DNA from: Rhodospirillaceae bacterium
GTDB lineage: Bacteria; Pseudomonadota; Alphaproteobacteria; GCA-2731375
DNA: 64,000 bases
Direction of reading: 5' to 3'
Assembly (NCBI GenBank): GCA_018701215.1
Contig: JABIWH010000065.1
Location: 54,522-118,521 of the forward strand
Shown here: positions 33,688 to 41,859 of the stretch, in pieces
Position numbering within the stretch: the stretch's first letter is position 1
Layout: every line of letters begins with the position of its first letter
Translations under genes and position numbers: made by a program
The notes under the pieces: model-generated
Database searches by the model: none
What the model saw: only the letters and a program-made list of their open reading frames with translations
Told to the model about the DNA's origin: nothing

Positions 33688-35673
33688 ATGACGCAGGAAA
33701 CCAATTGGTACCGTAGGTTTTACGGAGCAGGCGCCATCATCAAGGCTTTGAGTACGGCTTTGGGGGTGGTTGTGACCGGGTTCTTATTGATTCCGGCGCC
33801 ACTTGCTGCCGCACCGTCATCTGATCTGCCCACGCTTACCCATTCGGCTCCTGCCTTGCTCTTGGCTCAGGCAAAGAAAGACGAAGACGATTTGTTGGAG
33901 AAGGATGACGATGATGATGATGACGATGACGACAAATTACTGAAAGACGACGACGAAAACCAAGAAAAGTCCGCGGGGAAAGACGATTCGGTAGAGGCAA
34001 AAATTCGCAGCGATGCCGGCAAGGAACACGCGGCGCTGTTCGCGGAAAGCCGCTATCCCTCTGCAACGACCTGCGGCACCTGCCATCCCCGCCATTTCGA
34101 GGAATGGGCGGTTTCTCAGCATTCCTATGCGCAATTGAGCCCCGCCTACATGGCACTACAGAATTTCATTAATCTACAAGTCAACGGTACCAACGGCGAC
34201 TTTTGTATTCGCTGTCACAACCAGGTCGGCATGAACATGGAGGAGCGGGTACAGGTTTCCAATCTGGAGCGTCATCCGACCTCACGAGAGGGCATCACCT
34301 GCATCGTCTGTCACCGGGTCGCCAATATTTATAACAAGGCCTCTGGTCGTGTCGCCCTGGTCGAGGGTGATCTGCTGCAGCCGGTTTATGGCCCCGCCGG
34401 CGACAAGGAGCTGAAACGGGTACTTGCGAACCGCAATGAATACCGGGTGGTTACCAAGGCGGACGAACCCGGGCGCAAGATTCATACCGAGGCTATCGAA
34501 TTCAAGCAGATCTCAACCTCTACCTTCTGCGGCACCTGCCATGACGTAACCCTTCTAAACGGGTTCCGTCTGGAAGAGGCATTCAGTGAATACCGGGGCT
34601 CGCCGGCGGCGGCCAAGGGTATTTCCTGTCAGGATTGCCATATGGGCAAGGTGCAAGGCATTGTTTCTGGCTATCATGAAGGCCCGGCCGCCGTGGTGGG
34701 GGGCGTGCCGACCAAGTCGCGAAAGCTGACCAATCACATAATGGCGGGGCCGGATTATTCCCTGCTGCCGCCGGGTATCTTCCCCCATAACGCCGAGGCA
34801 CAGCAACTTGCGACATTATCGGAATGGCTCACCTTCGATGTAGCAGCCGGCTGGGGCACCGACAAATTCGAAGATAACGTGCCAGAAGGCATTAAATTTC
34901 CCAAGGCGTGGGACTCGATCGATGCCCGCTACGACGCGCGGGAAATCATCGAATACCAGCTCAAGCGACTGGCATATGTCCGTACATTACGCCTGGAAGT
35001 CTTGCGCAACGGCTATCTGTTGAGCGATGTGAAGGCGACTAGGGCGGATCGTGGCGGCATCGACATCCAAGCCAGGGTTTCCAACATCACCGAAGGCCAC
35101 AATACCCCGACCGGCTTTACCGGTGAGCGTCTGGTCTGGGTCCGCATCACTGTGATGGACGCAGACGGCAAGGTGGTATTTAAATCCGGCGATACGGATC
35201 CCAATGGCGATGTCCGTGACAATGAATCAGCCTTTGTACACGCCGGCGAAATGCCCCTGGATACACAATTGTTCAATTTGCAATCTCGTTTCTTGGTACA
35301 AAACATCCGTGGTGGCGAGCGCGAACGTACAGTGACCATTCCCTATTCCACCACCGCGTTGCCGTTCCTGCGGCCAACCCGGCTTTCATTGATCCTGACC
35401 GGTGAATCCACCGTTGAGCGGAACCACCGAAAAGGCATCGAACCTTTGGGCCATCGGATCGCGAAATTCGAGATTACGGGCGATCAGTTAACTGGTAAGG
35501 GGCCCTACAAGGCCAAGGTCGAGCTGTTGGCGCAGATGTTCCCCATCAATCTGATCAGTACTATTCAGGTCGTTGGCTTTGACTACGGCATCAGCCCGCG
35601 CGCGGCGGCCGACGCCGTGGTTGCGGGACGCGAAGTGCTTTACGAAGAGAACCTGACCATAGACGTCAAATAG
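33688..35673 (+). CDS. Secreted penta-haem cytochrome c (c554-like) with poly-Asp segment
   Basis: From ATG 33688 the product is 661 residues (ATG 33673 and 33682 are equally possible). An N-terminal YRRF plus hydrophobic segment ending PLAAA (about residues 8-42) is a signal peptide or anchor. A Lys/Asp/Glu-rich low-complexity region follows, with ten Asp in a row at 73-82. Five CxxCH haem sites come next: CGTCH (129-133), CIRCH (173-177), CIVCH (205-209), CGTCH (281-285) and CQDCH (314-318), in the style of cytochrome c554-type proteins. The C-terminal 250 residues contain GHNTPTGFTGERLVW and beta-rich sequence. It is followed by a probable outer-membrane barrel gene. Role is likely periplasmic or cell-surface electron transfer; donor and acceptor are unknown. 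Confidence 0.88.
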   Translation: MTQETNWYRRFYGAGAIIKALSTALGVVVTGFLLIPAPLAAAPSSDLPTLTHSAPALLLAQAKKDEDDLLEKDDDDDDDDDDKLLKDDDENQEKSAGKDDSVEAKIRSDAGKEHAALFAESRYPSATTCGTCHPRHFEEWAVSQHSYAQLSPAYMALQNFINLQVNGTNGDFCIRCHNQVGMNMEERVQVSNLERHPTSREGITCIVCHRVANIYNKASGRVALVEGDLLQPVYGPAGDKELKRVLANRNEYRVVTKADEPGRKIHTEAIEFKQISTSTFCGTCHDVTLLNGFRLEEAFSEYRGSPAAAKGISCQDCHMGKVQGIVSGYHEGPAAVVGGVPTKSRKLTNHIMAGPDYSLLPPGIFPHNAEAQQLATLSEWLTFDVAAGWGTDKFEDNVPEGIKFPKAWDSIDARYDAREIIEYQLKRLAYVRTLRLEVLRNGYLLSDVKATRADRGGIDIQARVSNITEGHNTPTGFTGERLVWVRITVMDADGKVVFKSGDTDPNGDVRDNESAFVHAGEMPLDTQLFNLQSRFLVQNIRGGERERTVTIPYSTTALPFLRPTRLSLILTGESTVERNHRKGIEPLGHRIAKFEITGDQLTGKGPYKAKVELLAQMFPINLISTIQVVGFDYGISPRAAADAVVAGREVLYEENLTIDVK

Positions 35674-35722
35674 ACGGCCACAGGACGAGCAAGTGGCGGC
35701 GAAGCGGAGAGGCAAGCTTAAG

Positions 35723-37270
35723 ATGGCACCGATGATGACGAATCGAGATGGACAGCAAGGTCGGATTCGAAAAAGCATGAGGGCCATGTTTCTAACGATA
35801 GCGGTCGCCACGGCCGCGGTCACAACCGGGGCCACTGTCGCCATCGGCGGCGGCGCACCCGCTCAATCCAAGGGATTTTTTGACAACCTGTATCCATTGG
35901 GCGAGACCACTCCCGTGCCACGGTTGTCGGACAAAGCAGTGCCGTACGTTATTCCACCAGATCGGCCGGAACTGCTTGTGGAGATGGGCTGTAAATTTCT
36001 CGGCAACGGCAATCTTCCCCAGGGCATAAAATTGCCCACCGGCGCGGTATGGACGCCGTGTCTGTGGGGTTTCGGGACCTGGCGGACGGCCATGCAGACC
36101 TATGAATCCGTGGGCGCGCCGGGGCGAAACACGGAACTGGTGACCCGTCTCGATTTGTTCGCAAACCTGAATTTGACAACTACCGATAAATGCATCGTCG
36201 GCGTGGCGCCATTGGATAAGAACCGTTTCACCAATTTCACCCGCTATAGCTGGGAATCGAACCAAGGCGAGGAAGGCGGCCGTTCCGAAGCGGGCGTCTT
36301 CCTGCGCACCGCCTTTTGTGAAGGTGACTTCGGCTCATTATTTCCCAATCTTGATCCCGAGGGCAACAAGTTCATCGATTATGGTTTCTCTTTCGGGCGC
36401 CAGCGCATTCATTTCCAGGAAGGAACCATGATCAATGATTTCCTAGATTCGGTAGGCATCGTACGCAACAACATGCATTTGCCCGGCCTATCCAATGTCC
36501 GCGCCACGGGCGTCTATGCCTGGGGTTCCATTGATCGCGGCTCACCAGCGACCCGGCGTCGTTTGAACCAGCCCGGCGGCCTGTATGGCCTCTTCATCCA
36601 GGCCGATGATCCGACCACCACGTGGGGACTGGACTTCATCTCGGTGGACGATGACGATCAGGCCACGGGTGGCGACGGCATGTATATTGGCCTCTCCGCC
36701 GCCCAGCGCGCCTGGACGCCCTGGTCACGCCTGGCCAGTTTCAACACCACCTATCGCATAAATGCATCCTTCGCTGAAGACACCGATACCGCCAATGTCG
36801 CCGACGGCGTTCTGATTTCGGCGGAAATTTCCTGGACGCCCCACAGCTCGGATGACGTGGTTTACATCAATCCCTTTTATGGCTTTGACCGCTATACCCA
36901 GGTCAGCCGGGAACCGGTGGTGGGCGGCCCCTTGGCGCCCTTGGGCATTTCATTTGCATCACCCAGCCTAGGCAATCATCTTTCCGAGCTCAGCAGCTTC
37001 AACACCCAGGCCGCCGGCATCGCCATAGGCTACCAGGCCTTCTGGGACAACCATCGCCGCAACCTGGTACTGGAACTGGCTGGCCTAAAGGACAATACTC
37101 GCAACTTGTTCAAAGACGATGGCCTTGGCACGGACGCCGCTTCGTTTACGGTGCAGTTTCAGCAAGCCATTGGGCAGCATGTACAATTGCAGCTTGATGG
37201 CTTCGTCGCCTATCTCGAAGGGCGGGACAACGGCTCGGGCGCCAGGGCGGAGATCCTGGTTCAGTTCTAG
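35723..37270 (+). CDS. Probable outer-membrane beta-barrel protein next to the multihaem cytochrome
   Basis: ATG 35723 follows GGAGAGG; the product is 515 residues. A basic N-region and hydrophobic core (about 19-45, ending GAPAQS) form a signal peptide. The mature sequence is rich in alternating polar/aromatic strands (for example FIDYGFSFGRQRIHFQ, TTWGLDFISVDDDD, NLVLELAGLKD) and ends in Phe (EILVQF), the usual C-terminal signal of outer-membrane barrels. Four to five Cys occur in the first third, which is uncommon for porins. I recognise no named family. Its place 49 bases after the cytochrome gene suggests a cytochrome-barrel pair that could pass electrons or substrates through the outer membrane; this is an inference. 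Confidence 0.7.
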   Translation: MAPMMTNRDGQQGRIRKSMRAMFLTIAVATAAVTTGATVAIGGGAPAQSKGFFDNLYPLGETTPVPRLSDKAVPYVIPPDRPELLVEMGCKFLGNGNLPQGIKLPTGAVWTPCLWGFGTWRTAMQTYESVGAPGRNTELVTRLDLFANLNLTTTDKCIVGVAPLDKNRFTNFTRYSWESNQGEEGGRSEAGVFLRTAFCEGDFGSLFPNLDPEGNKFIDYGFSFGRQRIHFQEGTMINDFLDSVGIVRNNMHLPGLSNVRATGVYAWGSIDRGSPATRRRLNQPGGLYGLFIQADDPTTTWGLDFISVDDDDQATGGDGMYIGLSAAQRAWTPWSRLASFNTTYRINASFAEDTDTANVADGVLISAEISWTPHSSDDVVYINPFYGFDRYTQVSREPVVGGPLAPLGISFASPSLGNHLSELSSFNTQAAGIAIGYQAFWDNHRRNLVLELAGLKDNTRNLFKDDGLGTDAASFTVQFQQAIGQHVQLQLDGFVAYLEGRDNGSGARAEILVQF

Positions 37271-37334
37271 ATATTTCCACGACCATTAGTCTGCTATGTT
37301 TTCGATTGGCTGAAACTGATCAAGCCGGAGCGGA

Positions 37335-37619
37335 ATGAACATGGACGACGATAACTTCAAACATGCCGACGAGTGCGAGGAGGAAATCCGCGAGTTAATC
37401 GATAAATCGGTCGGTGGGGATTTGATGACGGCCATGATTCAGGAAAACATCTGTCCGAAATGCATGGCGCTGACCCTATTGGAATTTGCCGCCTACGCCG
37501 CGACCTCGGCTGGCTCCACAGCCGGCGAGATCCTTGCCGCAGCATCCACCGGTGCCATGAGTGCTGAAGATGATATCGACCTGGCCGTGGAAGCACCACC
37601 TACGCAGTCAAGACATTAA
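37335..37619 (+). CDS. Small acidic CxxC protein of unknown function
   Basis: The 94-residue product starts at ATG 37335 after GGAGCGGA. It is acidic, begins with MNMDDDNFKHADECEEEI, and has a single ICPKC motif (Cys-Pro-Lys-Cys) at about 39-43, plus one earlier Cys at about residue 14, then an Ala/Ser/Gly-rich hydrophobic helix (about 47-70) that could be a membrane segment. I do not recognise a family. It is third after the cytochrome and barrel genes, 64 bases downstream of the latter. The Cys pair could bind a metal or be redox-active. Its TAA stop shares the tetranucleotide TTAA with the stop of the convergent GST gene. Confidence 0.7.
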   Translation: MNMDDDNFKHADECEEEIRELIDKSVGGDLMTAMIQENICPKCMALTLLEFAAYAATSAGSTAGEILAAASTGAMSAEDDIDLAVEAPPTQSRH

Positions 37620-38440
37620 CTCACGGCTGTCCGCCGCCGCTTTTCAAGTTTCTCCATGAAAGGCGCGATATCCGGGGCAAACGCTTCGTGGGCGCACAGC
37701 TTTGCAAAATGATCCAGGGCGGAGGGATATTCCGCCGCGACCGCAACGTGGAAGATTTCCGGCAAGTCCTGCGCTGCCAACCGTTCCAAATGTACCGCTT
37801 CCCGCGCGAACGAGCATAGCTCCGCCGTGAAGACGATATCAGCCAGAGACAGGTCATCCCCCACTAGATAACCGCGCGCGCCGGAAAGCGTCGGCGACAG
37901 GGCGGCTTCCATGCCATTCAAAAAGGTCTCGAAGGCCTTGGCGGCCTGAGCATGAATTTCCGCATTAATTGTGCCATTATTCAAGGCCAGCAGGTAAGTC
38001 TGGCCATCGCGGGCAAACACCAGACTGACGTCAAGAAAGCTGTCGATCCGTGCCGCATCATAGGGATCATCGCCATACAGCTTCGGGCCACGGCGGCGCA
38101 AGCGCGCCACCGCGCGGGCAATACTATTTGATTCGAATATGCCCACCGTACCGTCTGGGCTAAACGCCGCCGGCACCGCGCCAAAGGGATGCGCGGCAAG
38201 AAAGGCATCGGTCTTATAGAGCTGTCCGGAAAAGCCGGTCCGGCTTTGCCGGGCAAGGGCATTGCCAGATTGGCGGTCCTCGTCCGTCAGGGGACGGGCT
38301 TCAAAATCCCACAGCCATTCGGCCAACTGGCCCGGTTTGGCCCCGCGCAGATCCAACTCCACTCCGCATAAACGGGCGGCAATAGTCGCCTTCCAAATGC
38401 GTGGGTTCGGTATATAGGAAAATATTCGCAAATCGGTCAT
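37616..38440 (-). CDS. Glutathione S-transferase-like protein
   Basis: ATG 38440 gives 274 residues; upstream frame extension is not conserved. The N-terminal thioredoxin-like half holds FSYIPNPRIWKATIAARLCGVEL (split, about 5-27), PFGAVPAAF with the cis-Pro (about 86-94) and FESNSIARAVAR with the Glu-Ser glutathione-contact motif (about 102-113). The C-terminal half is the all-helical GST domain with GDDLSLADI (about 193-201). The N-terminal domain is interrupted by an unusually long insert around residues 35-75, as in eukaryotic elongation-factor-gamma-type GSTs. Substrate unknown. The gene converges with the small CxxC gene, sharing stop bases, and is divergent from the Lin0512 pair. Confidence 0.85.
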   Translation of the reverse strand: MTDLRIFSYIPNPRIWKATIAARLCGVELDLRGAKPGQLAEWLWDFEARPLTDEDRQSGNALARQSRTGFSGQLYKTDAFLAAHPFGAVPAAFSPDGTVGIFESNSIARAVARLRRRGPKLYGDDPYDAARIDSFLDVSLVFARDGQTYLLALNNGTINAEIHAQAAKAFETFLNGMEAALSPTLSGARGYLVGDDLSLADIVFTAELCSFAREAVHLERLAAQDLPEIFHVAVAAEYPSALDHFAKLCAHEAFAPDIAPFMEKLEKRRRTAVS

Positions 38441-38531
38441 GGCGGCATCATAGACTAATTGCGAGTTTATCGGACAATCCCATACATCTGATCTACAATT
38501 CGTCAAATCGTGGAAATGGAGTGATTGCAAT

Positions 38532-38873
38532 ATGGCGATGAAACGCATGGTGCTGGAGATCGGCATGGGCACCGATATCCGCGGCACAGATCCGACCAAG
38601 GCGGCTGTCCGCGCCCTCAAGGATGCGCTCTGGCATAACTCGCTAACCATAGCGAAGGCGTTGGATCTGGATGTAGATTCCATGCAGGTGGCCGTCACCA
38701 TTGGCGTGCCCCAGCCAGATCAAGTGGATAAGACTGCCGTGCTGGCGGTTCTGCCTCATGGCACCGGCACAGTGAATGTTGTCGAGGGCGGGCTAAAAAT
38801 CCAAAATATGGAGGGTACCGACGCCACCCTTCTGGCCCATGCGGCCGCCGTTGTTTATCTGGATGTGGCGTAG
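38532..38873 (+). CDS. Lin0512-family protein, copy 1
   Basis: The 113-residue product matches the Lin0512 conserved-hypothetical family: KRMVLEIGMGTDIRGTDPTKAAVRAL near the start (split across residues 4-29), then ALWHNSL (about 32-38), VAVTIGVPQPDQVD (about 53-66), and LPHGTGTVNVVEGGL (about 74-88). There is no signal peptide. The family is a small ring-forming cytosolic fold with no established function. The next gene, 11 bases downstream, encodes a clear paralogue, so the products may form a hetero-oligomer. Start ATG 38532 has a weak GGAGTG site upstream. Confidence 0.85.
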   Translation: MAMKRMVLEIGMGTDIRGTDPTKAAVRALKDALWHNSLTIAKALDLDVDSMQVAVTIGVPQPDQVDKTAVLAVLPHGTGTVNVVEGGLKIQNMEGTDATLLAHAAAVVYLDVA

Positions 38874-38884
38874 GGGGTAACACC

Positions 38885-39229
38885 ATGACTAAAAGACGCG
38901 TCATATTGGAAATGGGTGCCGGCAATGACCTGCACGGCGGTAATTATACCAAGGCCGCCCTGCGCGCCGTGGACGACGCCCTGCATCATTCCTCCCTCAC
39001 AATGCTCCGCACCCTTGGGGTCGATCCCAAGACCGCCATGTTTGTGGACGTCACCATTGGTGTGCAGCAACCCGGCGAAGTGGACCAGGCGGCGGTGCAA
39101 GCCGCCCTACCCTACGGCACGGTCACGGTAAACGTGGTCAAGGGTGGTCTGGATGTTCCCGATGAAGCCATCGGTGACGTAGCGGTGATCGCTTCCGCCG
39201 CAGTGATCGTGAACCTGGATCTACCCTAA
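38885..39229 (+). CDS. Lin0512-family protein, copy 2
   Basis: This 114-residue product repeats the pattern of the preceding gene: KRRVILEMGAGNDLHGGNYTKAALRAV (split, about 3-29), ALHHSSL (about 33-39), VTIGVQQPGEVDQAAV and LPYGTVTVNVVKGGLDVPDE. The two copies share perhaps half of their residues by eye, so the duplication is old or the genes were recruited as a pair. GGGGG-type ribosome-binding sequence precedes ATG 38885. Its last nine bases overlap the convergent thymidylate kinase gene. Function unknown. Confidence 0.85.
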   Translation: MTKRRVILEMGAGNDLHGGNYTKAALRAVDDALHHSSLTMLRTLGVDPKTAMFVDVTIGVQQPGEVDQAAVQAALPYGTVTVNVVKGGLDVPDEAIGDVAVIASAAVIVNLDLP

Positions 39230-39895
39230 CGCCGCCAGACTTGGATGCTGCCAGACCGTGGCCGCAATATCGGCCGGCGGACATAGGTTGCCGTCCGCAT
39301 CCAGGGGTTCAACACGAAGCCAACGATCGCCGCCCGCCTTGGCCAGGCTGCCATAAACATCGGCCACGATGGAGAGGAAATCACGATTGGCTTCGTGCAG
39401 ATCGCGGGCATCATCGGTATAGCTGCGCGCGGCTTTCTGACCAACCAATTGGTCCGCCAGAGCGGTGGAAGTCGCCAGCAAAAGGGTCAAGTCCGGTCGC
39501 GGTAGATCGAACTGGCCGTATTCAAGCTGCTCAATCCAGGTGATCAACTCACTGCGCTCGTCCACGGGAACTTTGGCTGCATTGTAGGCTATGTTAGAGG
39601 CGACATAGCGGTCGAGGATTACCAGATCGTGGGTCGCGATCAGCTCCAGTAGTTGGTCCCGGCTTTCAAAACGATCGCCGCCGTACAACAGAGCGGCATA
39701 GCGTACGGGTACCTGGTCGATCTCACCCATCTCGCCACGCAAATAGCGCCCGATCAAATCTGAGAACTGCGTTTGTTCATAGCGCGGAAAGGACAGCGCG
39801 GCGGCCCGAATGCCGGCGGCATTGGCGCGGGCCAGCAGTTCCCGGCACAGGGTCCCCTTGCCGGCGCCGTCTATGCCTTCAATGGCGAGAAGCAT
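39221..39895 (-). CDS. tmk: Thymidylate kinase (dTMP kinase), FPRY subtype
   Basis: The 224-residue product starts with the P-loop GIDGAGKGT (about 7-15). FPRYEQTQFSDLIGRYLRG (about 40-58) provides the dTMP-binding Arg and is the variant seen in actinobacterial and eukaryote-like kinases rather than the E. coli-type motif. DRFESR (about 88) and LDRYVASNIAYNAAK (about 112-126) are the DR-Y region that binds the nucleotide base. The lid and C-terminal part end with DPL-like EPLDADGN. It phosphorylates dTMP to dTDP in DNA precursor synthesis. It is alone here, away from the usual metG/holB neighbours, so it may be a second or replaced copy. It converges with the Lin0512 gene by nine bases. Confidence 0.9.
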   Translation of the reverse strand: MLLAIEGIDGAGKGTLCRELLARANAAGIRAAALSFPRYEQTQFSDLIGRYLRGEMGEIDQVPVRYAALLYGGDRFESRDQLLELIATHDLVILDRYVASNIAYNAAKVPVDERSELITWIEQLEYGQFDLPRPDLTLLLATSTALADQLVGQKAARSYTDDARDLHEANRDFLSIVADVYGSLAKAGGDRWLRVEPLDADGNLCPPADIAATVWQHPSLAALG

Positions 39896-39939
39896 GGTGC
39901 TAGTCTGTCCTCTTTTCTGATGGAATAGTGGAGTACATC

Positions 39940-41085
39940 ATGGATAGCGCGCTTAGCCCTTCTGAACAACGGATGATCGCGGCGGCGGCCGATTTCGCCG
40001 CCAACGTAATCGCACCGAACGCCGCCCGGTGGGAGCTGGAACGCACCATGCCCGACAACGGCATCCGCCCCGCGGCCAAGGCCGGTTTGACCGGGATGCT
40101 GCTGGATGAGAGTCTGGGCGGCCAGGGCATGTCAAAGGCTGGCATGGCGCGTGTGATGGAGCAATTATCCATGGCCGACATGGGTTATGCCTTTTTAATG
40201 ATCGTGCATAATAATTTCATGAATGCCATTGCGGACGGCGGCACCGATGCGCAGAAGCAACGCTTTTTGCCAGACATGCTGTCGGGCGAATGTTTGGGCG
40301 CGTTTCTGTTGACGGAACCACAAAGCGGCTCGGACGCGGCCAATGTGACGACCACGGCGCGCAAGGATGGCGATGGCTGGATCCTGAACGGCGCCAAGGC
40401 CTGGATTACCTCCGCCGCCACCGCCGACCTGCTCAGCGTCTATGCCCAAACCGATGCCTCGAAGGGCTGGCGTGGAATTGCCACCTTCGTGGTGGAGGCA
40501 GATCTGCCTGGCGTGATCCGGGAAACACCGTATTCCACCATGGGCGCGCACGTGATGGGTACTGGCGGTTTCCGCTTTGAAAATTGCCGCGTGTCCGACG
40601 ATGCCATGCTGTATGCCCCCGGGGACGGCTTCAAGGGTGCCATGGCTGGAATCGACCTGGCCCGCGCCAACGTCGCCGCCATGTGTTCCGGCATGATGGC
40701 CAACAGCCTGGAGGTGGCCCTTGCCTATGCCGCCAAGCGCCGCGCCTTTGGCCAACGGATCGTGGATTTCCAGGGCGTGCAATGGCAATTGGCGGATGTG
40801 GCGACTGATCTGCATGCCTCGCGATTGATGGCCTATTCAGCCCTGGATGCCATTGACGCCGGCGAACCAGCGGCCATTCCGGCGGCGCATGCCAAGAAAT
40901 TCGCCACCCGCGCGGCCCTGACGGGCATTGCCCAATGCATGCAGGCCATGGGCGCCGATGGTTACAAGCACGACTTTCCCCTGGCCCGCCACCTAGCCTG
41001 CGCCAAAATGGCACATTACATCGACGGCAGCACGGAAATTCAGAACGTCGTGATCAGCCGCTATTTATTGCGGCCTTTTGATTAA
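39940..41085 (+). CDS. Acyl-CoA dehydrogenase, catalytic Glu position occupied by Asp
   Basis: From ATG 39940, with GTGGAG upstream, the product is 381 residues. It has LTEPQSGSDAANVTTTARKDGDGWILNGAKAWIT (split, about 122-155), the FAD/acyl-CoA site, and RRAFGQRIVDFQGVQWQLADVATD in the C-terminal helical domain. At the usual catalytic-base position (Tyr-Glu-Gly-Thr) the sequence reads IDGSTEIQN, so Asp replaces Glu. Some acyl-CoA dehydrogenases move the base elsewhere, so activity is not excluded. Next come a HAD phosphatase-fold gene (10 bases) and an MFS gene, probably one transcript. Confidence 0.88.
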   Translation: MDSALSPSEQRMIAAAADFAANVIAPNAARWELERTMPDNGIRPAAKAGLTGMLLDESLGGQGMSKAGMARVMEQLSMADMGYAFLMIVHNNFMNAIADGGTDAQKQRFLPDMLSGECLGAFLLTEPQSGSDAANVTTTARKDGDGWILNGAKAWITSAATADLLSVYAQTDASKGWRGIATFVVEADLPGVIRETPYSTMGAHVMGTGGFRFENCRVSDDAMLYAPGDGFKGAMAGIDLARANVAAMCSGMMANSLEVALAYAAKRRAFGQRIVDFQGVQWQLADVATDLHASRLMAYSALDAIDAGEPAAIPAAHAKKFATRAALTGIAQCMQAMGADGYKHDFPLARHLACAKMAHYIDGSTEIQNVVISRYLLRPFD

Positions 41086-41095
41086 GGAATTTGCA

Positions 41096-41818
41096 ATGCA
41101 CGACATCAAGGCACTGACGTTCGATACGGGTGGCACCATTCTGGATTGGCACACGGGCATCTCGGCCGCCCTGGCCGAGGCCGGCGGGCGCCACGGCTTG
41201 GAGCGGGATTGGGCCGCCATCGCCAACGACTACCGCGCCTCGTCCCTCAAGGCCATGGTGAATACGGGGGCGGAAGCGCCAGCCACATTCAATATTGACG
41301 ATGTACATCGTGAACAATTGGCCGAAATGATCAAGAAATACGACCTCGGCGCGTTCTCCGAAGCCGAGCGCGCGGCGATCTGGTACCGTTGGCACAAACT
41401 TGACTGCTGGCCCGATTTCCCCGCCGCCCTGGCCAGGATGCGGGAAAATTACATCGTTGCCTCTTTCACCATTCTGACGGTGTCCTTGATTGTGGACACG
41501 GCCAAGCGTAATGGTCTGTCCTGGGATGCGGTGATCTCCTGCGAGATGATCGGGCAATACAAGATCCTGCCCGGCGCTTATCAGCGCGCCGCCCAATGGC
41601 TGGCATTGGAGCCGGGTGAAATCATGATGGTGGCTTGCCACAATTTTGACCTGAATGCGGCCCGCGACGTGGGTTTCAAATCCGCCTTCGTGCGCCGCCC
41701 CGATGAATGGGGCGCCGCCGGCCCACCTGACCCTGAGCCCGATGACCATCACGATATTATTGCCGACGATTTCCCAGATCTGGCCCGGCAGCTTGGTCTT
41801 AGCGCTTTAGTCGGTTAA
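41096..41818 (+). CDS. HAD-superfamily hydrolase, haloacid-dehalogenase type II-like
   Basis: ATG 41096 follows AAGGA and gives 240 residues. The nucleophile motif is LTFDTGGTILDWHTG (about 6-20), where Asp is the expected nucleophile but the usual second Asp of the DxD pattern is Gly-Gly-Thr, as in L-2-haloacid dehalogenases. Motif II is TILTVSL (Thr), the Lys of motif III lies in QYKILPGAYQRA (about 157-168), and the acidic motif IV lies in VACHNFDLNAARDVGF (Asp-Leu-Asn). The closest named class is (S)-2-haloacid dehalogenase; a phosphatase cannot be ruled out. It follows an acyl-CoA dehydrogenase and precedes an MFS carrier. Confidence 0.85.
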   Translation: MHDIKALTFDTGGTILDWHTGISAALAEAGGRHGLERDWAAIANDYRASSLKAMVNTGAEAPATFNIDDVHREQLAEMIKKYDLGAFSEAERAAIWYRWHKLDCWPDFPAALARMRENYIVASFTILTVSLIVDTAKRNGLSWDAVISCEMIGQYKILPGAYQRAAQWLALEPGEIMMVACHNFDLNAARDVGFKSAFVRRPDEWGAAGPPDPEPDDHHDIIADDFPDLARQLGLSALVG

Positions 41819-41859
41819 ACAATTGATCGCCGGCCTGTTGCCGGTCAGGGGAATAAAAT

